Part shown: one piece after another, positions 15,644 through 23,093 of the stretch | Numbering within the stretch: position 1 is the first letter of the stretch | Layout of the letters: each line of letters starts with the position of its first letter | NCBI RefSeq assembly: GCF_013131805.1 | Contig: NZ_JABJRC010000006.1 | Coordinates: 124,001-188,000 of the forward strand | DNA from: Kribbella sandramycini | GTDB taxonomy: Bacteria > Actinomycetota > Actinomycetes > Propionibacteriales > Kribbellaceae | Direction: 5' to 3' | Length of the DNA stretch: 64,000 nucleotides | Notes under the pieces: model-generated | Told to the model about the DNA's origin: nothing | The model's input: only the letters and a program-made list of their open reading frames with translations | Database searches by the model: none | Program-made: the position numbers and the translations under genes

Positions 15644-18600
15644 GTGAAGCCCTTCCGCCTGCCCGGCGTGATCCTGCTGGCGCTCGCGCTCGCGGTGCCG
15701 ACCGTCGCGACTGCTGATCCCGCCGCGGCCGCGGCGGTGGGGAAAGGGCCGGTCGGTTGGGAAAGCCTGCGGCAGTTGGACCGGCTGCCCTACCTGGCCT
15801 CCGGGACGAGCACCCGTCAGTACTCCGGCTTCGCGCGGGACGGGAGCAACAACGACGGGTTCGACGGCTCGTCCTCCTGCCTGCGGCAGGTCGCGGCCGG
15901 CTGTGTGATCGCCGAGGACACCGGTGCCGGACAGATCGACTCGATCTGGTTCACCCGGCTGCGTGACGGCGTGCCGGATGTGTCGGAGACCGGCACGATC
16001 ACGGTCACGCTGGACGGGACGACGGTGCTCAACCGGTCGCTGAAGGACGTGACCGATGGGAAGGTCGGCGCGCCGTTCGTGCACCCGCTGGTGGCGAACG
16101 CGAGTCAGGCCGCCGGCGGGTTCCAGATCAAGGTGCCGATGCCGTACCGGCAGTCGATGCAGGTCGTCGTCCAGCGCAACCCGTTCTTCTACCACGTGAA
16201 CTTCCGGCATTTCCCGGACGCCGAAGGGGTGACGACGTTCAACCCTGCCGACCAGGCTCAAGACGTGTTGACGACGCTCCGCGCGGCCGGAACGCGGGAC
16301 CCGAAGCCCGCGGTGAGTGGCGCGACGACGAATGGGCAGACGCGTCCGATCGGCGCCGGTCAGGAGGTCGCCTTCGGCTCCCTGCAGGGGCCCGGTGCGA
16401 TCAGCGCGCTGCGGTTGCGATTCGTCGGGGTGACGCCGTCGGACGCCGTCCTCGCGGGACTGCGGTTGCGGATGTCGTTCGACGGCCGGACGACGGTCGA
16501 TTCGCCGATCGGGGAGTTCTTCGGCACCGGCCTCGGCGCGTATCCGGTGAAGTCGCTGATGTTCGCGGCCGATCCCGCGCCCGGCGGCTGGTTCACCACC
16601 TGGTGGCCGATGCCGTACCGGAGCTCGGCCGCGGTATCGCTCGTCAACGCGAGCGGGGCGCCTGTCGGGGACGTCGAAATCCAGCTCACGAGTGCACCGG
16701 ACACAAAGTGGAGCACTGCTCTCGCGCCGGGCGGCCCGGCGGCGTACTTCACTGCGGAGTCGCACCGCGGCAAGACGACGTTCGGCGACGACTGGATGGT
16801 CGCGGACCAGCAGGGCCGCGGGAAGCTGGTCGGCGTCGTCCAGACGATGGAGGGCGTCAACCGCGGTTACCTCGAAGGCGACGAGCGGGTCCACCTCGAC
16901 AACGCGCTGTCGCCGCAGCAGCACGGCACCGGGACGGAAGACTTCTACGAAGCCGGCTGGTACTTCGCCGGCGGCCCGTACAGCGTCGCGTTCACTGGTA
17001 ACACCGCTCACGAGGTCCGCCGGGCCGGCTGCGCGCAGGAGTGCGACGCGGTCTACCGGCTGCTGGTGACGGAGGCGATCTCGTACGACGCATCGCTGCG
17101 CTTCGGTATCGAGCACGGCATGCAGAACGACTGGTTCGCCGACTACGGTTCGACCGCGTTCCTCTACACCCAGCCCACGCTCAGCACCCGCGAGACCGAC
17201 GCCGTCGACCTCGGCGACCCGGCGTCGCGCTCCGCGCATCAGTACGCCGACGGTGGGGCCGAGAGTACGCTGCAGAGCGTCGCCGAAGGCGATCTCGACT
17301 CACTGCCGCTGACCGACCGGGTCCGCTCCGGCCAGGGCCCCATCAGTTTCCGGCTCACAGTCGACGCCGGGAACGCCGGTGTGCTGCTCCGGCGGATCGC
17401 CGACCAGGCCAAGCCCTATCAAGAGGCCGCAGTCGCCGTGGACGGTGTTCCGGTCGGTACCTGGCGGCAGCCGCTCGGCAACCCGAAGATGCGCTGGCTG
17501 TCCGACGAGTTCCCGCTCCCCGCGGCCTCGACGTCCGGCAAGAGCTCGATCCAGGTCACGATCACTCCGACCGCCGGTGCCCCGGCCTGGACGGCGGCGC
17601 ACTACGTTGCCGCGAGCATCGTCACCCCCTACACCCCGACGGCCGCCCCAGCCGCCCCGACCGGGCTCATCGCGACCTCCCGCGACCACTCGCTGCTGTT
17701 GAACTGGACTCCGGTGCCCGGGGCAACGGCGTACCGGATCTACTCGGCGACCACCGCCGACGTGCCGCTGACGCCGGCCAACCTGGTCGGGACGTCACCG
17801 ATGCAAGCCTTCCTGCACAAGGCGCTCAAAGGCGGGCAGCAGCGGTTCTACAACGTGGTCGCAGTCGATGCCGCTGGCAACGTCAGTACGGCGGGCTCGG
17901 CGACCGGGACGCCGAAGATCGCAACGGTCTCGGACGTCGATGCCGACGGCAAGGACGATGTGGTGACCTTCACCCGCGGCGACCAGGCCGACGTGTTCGT
18001 CGCGAAGTCGACCGGATCGGCCTTCGACGGGACCGAGAAGCTGTGGCACGGCTCCTTCGCCGTCGGCGCCGAGATCCCGGCGACCGGTGACTTCAACGGC
18101 GACGGCCGCGACGACATCGTCACGTTCACTCGCGGCGCCGCGCAGGACGTCTGGGTCGCGTTGTCGAACGGCGTCAACGGCTACCTGCCCGCGACCAAGT
18201 GGCACGACCACTTCGCGCTGGACGGCGAGGTCCCGATGGTCGGCGACTTCAACGGCGACGGCCGGGACGACATCGTGACGTTCAATCGCACGGCCAACGA
18301 CGTCTACGTCTCGCTGTCCGACGGCAGCCGGTTCGTCGAGGACAGCTGGCAGTGGCACGCGGACTTCGGTCTGCCGGGCGAGCTGCTCGACGTCGGTGAC
18401 TTCGACGGTGACGGCCGCGACGACATCGTCACGTTCACCCGCGGTACGTCGGCCAGCGTGTTCGTCGCGTTGTCGGACGGGAAGTCCTTCCTGGGGACGG
18501 CGTGGAAGTGGCACGGCCGTTTCGCGGGCGGGACCGAGACACCCGACGTCGGTGACTACAACGGCGACGGCCGCGACGATATCGCGACCTTCACCGGCGG

Positions 18601-18886
18601 TGACCAGGCCGAGGTCTACGTCTCGCTCTCGACCGGGACCGGCTTCACCGGGGATGGTGACGACTGGCACAACGGCTTCGCTCCGAACGCCGAGGTGCCC
18701 GGCTCGGGTGACTTCGACGGCGACGGCCGGTCCGACATCGTCACCTTCACCCGCGGTCCGGCAGCCGATGTCTTCGTGGCCCTCTCCAACGGCCGCGACT
18801 TCGTCCCGAACCCGCAGGCGCTGCGCTGGCACGACTGGTTCGCCGCCAACAGTGAGTGGCCGGCCCCCTCGACGCTCCGGCCGTGA
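15644..18886 (+). CDS. Secreted GH172 (DUF2961) glycosidase with FnIII and FG-GAP repeats
   Basis: Exported protein of 1080 aa: signal peptide (1-31), DUF2961/GH172 region (about 40-660), a fibronectin type III domain (about 665-755), and six FG-GAP/VCBS repeats of about 52 residues (760-1075), each with a Ca-binding D-x-D/N-x-D-G-x-D-D loop. GH172 members act on alpha-D-fructofuranosyl or alpha-D-arabinofuranosyl linkages; the glutamates E411 (LEGDE) and E432 (GTGTEDF), 21 residues apart, match the catalytic pair known in the family. GTG start 15644 with GAGGAG upstream. Together with GH43 upstream it points to arabinan- or fructan-type breakdown outside the cell. Confidence 0.9.
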   Translation: MKPFRLPGVILLALALAVPTVATADPAAAAAVGKGPVGWESLRQLDRLPYLASGTSTRQYSGFARDGSNNDGFDGSSSCLRQVAAGCVIAEDTGAGQIDSIWFTRLRDGVPDVSETGTITVTLDGTTVLNRSLKDVTDGKVGAPFVHPLVANASQAAGGFQIKVPMPYRQSMQVVVQRNPFFYHVNFRHFPDAEGVTTFNPADQAQDVLTTLRAAGTRDPKPAVSGATTNGQTRPIGAGQEVAFGSLQGPGAISALRLRFVGVTPSDAVLAGLRLRMSFDGRTTVDSPIGEFFGTGLGAYPVKSLMFAADPAPGGWFTTWWPMPYRSSAAVSLVNASGAPVGDVEIQLTSAPDTKWSTALAPGGPAAYFTAESHRGKTTFGDDWMVADQQGRGKLVGVVQTMEGVNRGYLEGDERVHLDNALSPQQHGTGTEDFYEAGWYFAGGPYSVAFTGNTAHEVRRAGCAQECDAVYRLLVTEAISYDASLRFGIEHGMQNDWFADYGSTAFLYTQPTLSTRETDAVDLGDPASRSAHQYADGGAESTLQSVAEGDLDSLPLTDRVRSGQGPISFRLTVDAGNAGVLLRRIADQAKPYQEAAVAVDGVPVGTWRQPLGNPKMRWLSDEFPLPAASTSGKSSIQVTITPTAGAPAWTAAHYVAASIVTPYTPTAAPAAPTGLIATSRDHSLLLNWTPVPGATAYRIYSATTADVPLTPANLVGTSPMQAFLHKALKGGQQRFYNVVAVDAAGNVSTAGSATGTPKIATVSDVDADGKDDVVTFTRGDQADVFVAKSTGSAFDGTEKLWHGSFAVGAEIPATGDFNGDGRDDIVTFTRGAAQDVWVALSNGVNGYLPATKWHDHFALDGEVPMVGDFNGDGRDDIVTFNRTANDVYVSLSDGSRFVEDSWQWHADFGLPGELLDVGDFDGDGRDDIVTFTRGTSASVFVALSDGKSFLGTAWKWHGRFAGGTETPDVGDYNGDGRDDIATFTGGDQAEVYVSLSTGTGFTGDGDDWHNGFAPNAEVPGSGDFDGDGRSDIVTFTRGPAADVFVALSNGRDFVPNPQALRWHDWFAANSEWPAPSTLRP

Positions 18887-18892
18887 ACCGGC

Positions 18893-19768
18893 TCAGTCCG
18901 TGGTGAAGCGGCTGTGGTCGTGGAAGAACTCGACCAGGAACCGCGCGGTGGCGGCGGGCTGCTCGATGGCGGGGGAGTGGGCCGCGTCCGGCACCATCTG
19001 CGGTTCGATGCCGAGGCGCTCGGCCACGTCGTTCTGAACCGTGATCGGCCAGCCGTCGTCGCTCTCGCCGTACAGGACCTGCAGGCGGACGCCGGCCTTG
19101 GCCAGCCGATCGGTCTGGTCCTCGGCGTCGGTCAGCCGGCGGGTGATCTCGGCCAGGCCGGTCGGGGTGTTGCTGGTGAAGCGCTTGCGCAGGAACGCGG
19201 CGATCTCGTCCGGCGGGGCGACATACCCAGGGTTCTTGACGTCGTGCTCCAGCTTCAGGTCGTAGACCTGCTCGATCGGCAGGTTGTCCAGGCCGAACGA
19301 GAGCATCTGCAGCGACTGCAGCGTCGACTTGTTGGTGAACGCGGCCGGGCCCGAGCAGAGCAGCGTGAGCGTCGAGAACACCGACGGATCGGTCAGCACG
19401 GCCTCCCGGGCGACGAGCCCGCCGAACGAGTGGCCGACCAGCTGGCTGTAGCCGCCGAGCGCCGTACTCATGGCCACCAGGTCCGCGCCCAGCTCGGCCA
19501 GTGTGTACGCCGAAGCGTCGGCCGGGCCGGGGGTCTCGTACTGCCCGCGCTGGTCGACGGCGACCGTCCGCCAGCCGTAGCGGGCGAGGTGGTCGACCAG
19601 CGGGGTGAAGTCCTCTTTGCTGCCGGTCCAGCCCGGGACGAGCAGGACGGTGCCCAGCGGCGTACCGATGTCCGGTGTCGCCATCAGGGTCGCGAAGGAC
19701 CCGCGGTCGGTCTCCAGCGTCGCTGGGTGGACCCCGTCCGGCAGCGTCAGCGTGCGTGGCGTACTCAC
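18893..19768 (-). CDS. Alpha/beta hydrolase
   Basis: Cytoplasmic serine hydrolase of 291 aa. The nucleophile elbow is GHSFGG (S114); the acid is probably in YGESDD and the histidine in PDAAHSP near residue 269. The oxyanion-hole strand LLVPGWTGS follows the usual arrangement. No signal peptide. Substrate unknown. Its stop lies 6 bp from the convergent GH172 stop, with no room for a terminator between them, and it is 19 bp downstream of the MFS exporter gene on the same strand, so the two may form an operon under the SoxR-like promoter. Confidence 0.88.
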   Translation of the reverse strand: MSTPRTLTLPDGVHPATLETDRGSFATLMATPDIGTPLGTVLLVPGWTGSKEDFTPLVDHLARYGWRTVAVDQRGQYETPGPADASAYTLAELGADLVAMSTALGGYSQLVGHSFGGLVAREAVLTDPSVFSTLTLLCSGPAAFTNKSTLQSLQMLSFGLDNLPIEQVYDLKLEHDVKNPGYVAPPDEIAAFLRKRFTSNTPTGLAEITRRLTDAEDQTDRLAKAGVRLQVLYGESDDGWPITVQNDVAERLGIEPQMVPDAAHSPAIEQPAATARFLVEFFHDHSRFTTD

Positions 19769-19787
19769 AAGTAAAGAGAGTAGCCGT

Positions 19788-21323
19788 TCAGTCGGTGCGG
19801 ACCAGTTTGGCTGTTGCGACGGCGAGTACGGCGAGGACCGCGATGCTCATCACGATGGCCAGCTGGACGCCGTTGGTGTAGGCGTCGCGAGCGCTGGTCA
19901 GCAGCTCTTGGGCGGCCGGTGCGGCCAGGTGATCGGCTGCGGCGATCGCTCCGCTGATGGTGTCGCGTGCGGACTCCGGCGTACCGGCTGGGACGGTGAC
20001 GGCGGCCCGGTAGACCGCTGTGACCAGACTGCCGCCGATAGCGATGCCTAACGCCATACCGAGCTCGGTGCCGGTTTCACCCATGCCGGACGCGACACCG
20101 GCCCGCTCCGGCGGCGCACTGCTGACAATGACGTCGTACGTGAGCGCCAGTACGACCTGGATGCCGAGGCTGACCACTGCAAGCCCGATGACGGTCGGGA
20201 GGCGTCCGGCGGCGCCCATCAGGATCAGGCCGGGAATGGCGGTGGCCAGGCCCAGCGTCATCGCAGTGCCGGCGCGGAGGTGCCGGACGACCCAGGGTGC
20301 AGCCAGAGTCCCGACGATGCCGGTGACCATCATGGGGAGCATCCAGAGGCCCGCCTCCAGTGGGGACATGTTCAGGACGAGCTGGAAGTACTGCACGGTC
20401 AGGAACTGGAGTGCGGCCAGCACGTACAAGCCGAAGGTCTGCGCGCCGAGAGAGGCGCTGAACGCGGACCGGCGGAACAGGTGCAGGTCGACCAGCGGCT
20501 CCGGGAGGCGGAGCTGACGGCGTGCGAACACCCAGCCGAGGAACAGGCCGCCCAGAGCGATCGCGAGCGTGGTCAGGCTCGCCGCGCCCTTCGCGGTCTC
20601 CTTGATCGCGTACACGACCGCGACGATGGCGGCGATCGAGAGCCCGACACTGGGCAGGTCGATCCGGCCCGCCGCGGTGTTGCGGAACTCGGGCAGCAGC
20701 AGCGGCGCGGCGATCAGCAGCAGGACCAGCGGCGGGACGCCGAGCAGGAACACCGACCCCCACCAGAAGTGGTCGAGCAGCACGCCGCCCACCAACGGCC
20801 CAGCCATCCCGCCGATCATGAAGTTCGTCATCCAGATCGCGATCGCCAGCCGGCGCTGGTCGGGGTCCTGGAACAGGTTGCTCAACAGCGACAGCGTCGA
20901 CGGCATCAGCGTCGCCCCCGCCAGCCCCAGCGCCGCCCGGGCCGCGATCAACAGCTCCGGCGACGTCGCGAACGCCGCCACCACACTCGCGACCAAGAAC
21001 CCGGCCGCCCCGATCATCAGCAACCGCCGCCGCCCGATCCGGTCCCCGACGGTGCCCATCGTCACCAGCAATCCGGCCACGACGAACCCGTACACGTCGA
21101 CGATCCACAACAACTGCGACGAGCTCGGCGCGAGATCCGCGCTCAACGCGGGCGCCGCCAGGTGCAGCACGGTGGCATCGAGCCCGAGCAGCATCGTCGG
21201 CAGCGCCAGCACCGCCAACCCCAACCACTCCCGCCGCCCCGCGCGGCGCGGTTGCGCAGCGGCAACCTCGGGTTCTGGGCAGTTCGGGGCGGTGGGGTCG
21301 ACGCATTCGGCTGGCGAGGTCAT
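19788..21323 (-). CDS. MFS drug exporter (DHA2, EmrB/QacA-like)
   Basis: Membrane antiporter of 511 aa with about 14 hydrophobic helices, the DHA2 (drug:H+ antiporter-2) layout. Motif D1 (WLGLAVLALPTMLLGLDATV) is near the N-terminus and motif A between helices 2 and 3 reads GTVGDRIGRRRLL. Likely exports redox-active or antibiotic compounds. The ATG at 21323 has no Shine-Dalgarno, but a complete promoter with a SoxR-type operator ends just in front of it, so the message may be leaderless and redox-induced. An alpha/beta hydrolase gene follows 19 bp downstream. Confidence 0.92.
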   Translation of the reverse strand: MTSPAECVDPTAPNCPEPEVAAAQPRRAGRREWLGLAVLALPTMLLGLDATVLHLAAPALSADLAPSSSQLLWIVDVYGFVVAGLLVTMGTVGDRIGRRRLLMIGAAGFLVASVVAAFATSPELLIAARAALGLAGATLMPSTLSLLSNLFQDPDQRRLAIAIWMTNFMIGGMAGPLVGGVLLDHFWWGSVFLLGVPPLVLLLIAAPLLLPEFRNTAAGRIDLPSVGLSIAAIVAVVYAIKETAKGAASLTTLAIALGGLFLGWVFARRQLRLPEPLVDLHLFRRSAFSASLGAQTFGLYVLAALQFLTVQYFQLVLNMSPLEAGLWMLPMMVTGIVGTLAAPWVVRHLRAGTAMTLGLATAIPGLILMGAAGRLPTVIGLAVVSLGIQVVLALTYDVIVSSAPPERAGVASGMGETGTELGMALGIAIGGSLVTAVYRAAVTVPAGTPESARDTISGAIAAADHLAAPAAQELLTSARDAYTNGVQLAIVMSIAVLAVLAVATAKLVRTD

Positions 21324-21330
21324 GGAGAAG

Positions 21331-21361
21331 AGCCTGATAGTTCAAGGGCGCTTGAGGTCAA
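21331..21361 (-). promoter_or_regulatory. SoxR/MerR-type promoter-operator for the MFS gene
   Basis: On the minus strand a -35 TTGACC (21361-21356) runs into the inverted repeat CCTCAAG-N4-CTTGAAC (21357-21340); a 19-bp spacer leads to CAGGCT (21336-21331) as -10. The long spacer and the CCTCAAG/CTTGAGG dyad are the hallmark of MerR-family promoters, and the order TTGACCTCAAG-N4-CTTGA matches SoxR boxes. The expected transcription start falls at the MFS start codon. Confidence 0.65.
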
Positions 21362-21408
21362 GGGGTGGGGGTGCGGCGCGGGGTTCCACGGTGCGGCACA
21401 ATGGCCGG

Positions 21409-22161
21409 GTGCCCAGGACTCTTGCGGTGGCCAACCAGAAGGGCGGCGTGGCGAAGACGACCACAGTCGCGACGCTGGGCGCTGCGCTCGCGGAGCTGGG
21501 GCAGCGGGTGCTGCTGGTGGATCTGGATCCGCAGGCTTGTCTGACCTTCTCGGTGGGGATCGATCCCGAGGACCTGGACAAGTCGATCCATCACGCGCTG
21601 CTCGGCGGCGTCCGGGCGCGGGACGTGCTGGTCGAGTTCGACGACGGGCCGGATCTGCTGCCGGCCACGATCGAGCTGGCGACGGCCGAGGTGCGGCTGG
21701 CGCAGGAGAGCGGCCCGGAGCAGGTGGTGCGGACGGCGCTGCGGCCGCTGCGCTCGGCGTACGACTGGATCCTGATCGACTGCCCGCCGACGCTCGGGCT
21801 GCTCACGGTCAACGGGTTGTCGGCGGCGTCCGACGTGCTGATTCCGTTGCAGTGCGAGACGTTGGCGCACCGCGGGGTCGGCCAGCTGCTGGACACCGTG
21901 CACGACGTCCAGCGGCTGACCAACCCGGGGTTGCGGATCCTCGGCGTCCTCCCGACGCTGTACGACGGCCGGACGACGCACGCGCGGACAGTACTGGAGA
22001 CGATCGCCGACACCTACTCGCTCGATGTGCTCGAGCCGGCCATCCCGAAGTCGATCCGGTTCGCCGAGGCGCCGGCGATCGGCGAGACGATCCTCGCCAC
22101 CGCGCCGGCGTCCCCGGGTGCGAAGGCCTACAGAGCGCTTGCCGGCGGTTTGCTCGGCTGA
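21409..22161 (+). CDS. ParA-family ATPase
   Basis: Cytoplasmic ATPase of 250 aa related to Soj/ParA and MinD. It has the deviant Walker A KGGVAKTTT (residues 11-19), the A' region VLLVDLDPQ and Walker B ILIDCPPTLG. It lacks the N-terminal helix-turn-helix of plasmid ParA. No parB or parS-like cluster is nearby, so it is an orphan that may position another cargo. GTG at 21409 starts right at the conserved first strand. Divergent from the MFS gene; its 3' end overlaps the convergent DUF4349 gene by 34 bp. Confidence 0.88.
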   Translation: MPRTLAVANQKGGVAKTTTVATLGAALAELGQRVLLVDLDPQACLTFSVGIDPEDLDKSIHHALLGGVRARDVLVEFDDGPDLLPATIELATAEVRLAQESGPEQVVRTALRPLRSAYDWILIDCPPTLGLLTVNGLSAASDVLIPLQCETLAHRGVGQLLDTVHDVQRLTNPGLRILGVLPTLYDGRTTHARTVLETIADTYSLDVLEPAIPKSIRFAEAPAIGETILATAPASPGAKAYRALAGGLLG

Positions 22162-23012
22162 CGCCGCGCCCGCCAGCGCCAGAGCGGTACGCCGATCAGC
22201 GCGAGCATGACCAGGAACGGGAGCATCGCGCCCAGCGCCGTCGCCAGCGCGGCGAACGTTGCGGTGAACGCGCCCCAACCGCCCTTCAGCCCGGCGAGGA
22301 ACCCGCGATCGTCCTCCTCGTCGACCGGCGCCTTGCCCTTCTCGGCCAGCGTCAGCGTGAGCGTCGCCAGTTCGGTCTGCAGTGCGAGGTTCTTCTGTTT
22401 CGCGAGCAGCGCTTCGAGGTCCGCCTCCCGGCGGGTCAGCTCGGACTCGACCGAGACGATCTCACCGACGGTGTTCGCCTTCGCGAGCAGCGCGCGCATC
22501 CGGTCCAGGCTGGCGCGCTGCGTCCGGATCCGGCTGTCCACGTCGACGACCTGCTCGGTCACGTCGGCGGAGTCCTGCTGGATGCGCAGCCGCTTACCCA
22601 GCTCGGACAGCCGCTGGATCGCGGTCTCGAATCCCGCGCCCGGCACCTTCAGCACCAGGTTCACCGTGGTGATCTGGCCAGCCGGATCGCCGTTGGTGTT
22701 CTCGGAGGCGATCTGCCCCTTCAGCTCGCCGACGATCTCGATCGCGCGTTGCCGCGCCTTCTCCACATCGTCGGCCTCGACGGTGAGCGACCCGGTCTTG
22801 ATGATCGCCCGCGTCACCGACGGTTGCGCCTCCGGCTGGCTCTGGTCCTTCTCCGCCACGGGCGCCTGCGCCTCCTGTGGCTTGGCCTGCCCGCCCACCG
22901 ACGTACCGCTGTCGGCCATCCCGGCGCTCTCACTACCCCCGCCGGCGCCGCACCCGACCAGCAGTACGACGCCCACAGCGACCGCCACCGCACCCCTGAA
23001 CCGCCTCATCAC
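22128..23012 (-). CDS. DUF4349 lipoprotein
   Basis: Lipoprotein of 294 aa: signal with lipobox LLVGC (lipidated C21), a Ser/Gly/Gln-rich linker to about 65, then the DUF4349 domain (ITKTGSL-like IIKTGSLTVEADDV..., DVDSRIRTQRASLDRM) with a long coiled-coil (about 165-220), and a C-terminal transmembrane helix (about 250-275) followed by RWRARRQ. So it is anchored at both ends outside the membrane. Function unknown; relatives occur in many bacteria as envelope proteins. ATG 23012, with a second ATG one codon later. Confidence 0.88.
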   Translation of the reverse strand: MMRRFRGAVAVAVGVVLLVGCGAGGGSESAGMADSGTSVGGQAKPQEAQAPVAEKDQSQPEAQPSVTRAIIKTGSLTVEADDVEKARQRAIEIVGELKGQIASENTNGDPAGQITTVNLVLKVPGAGFETAIQRLSELGKRLRIQQDSADVTEQVVDVDSRIRTQRASLDRMRALLAKANTVGEIVSVESELTRREADLEALLAKQKNLALQTELATLTLTLAEKGKAPVDEEDDRGFLAGLKGGWGAFTATFAALATALGAMLPFLVMLALIGVPLWRWRARRQPSKPPASAL

Positions 23013-23093
23013 CCAGCCCCTCTCGCGTGGTTACGCCCGAGGGACGCCCACGAGAGGCTGGGTGTTGCAGGTGCGAGGTAACGCTTTGGTCGG

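Noticed and set aside
14672..17239. 855-codon open frame on the minus strand
   Set aside because: It is antisense to two secreted hydrolase genes, is Arg/Asp/Val-rich without domains, and arises from GC-rich codon structure.
20280..23081. 933-codon open frame on the plus strand
   Set aside because: It crosses the antisense of the MFS gene, the ParA gene out of frame and the DUF4349 gene; its composition (Gln/Arg/Asp-rich) is typical of shadow frames.
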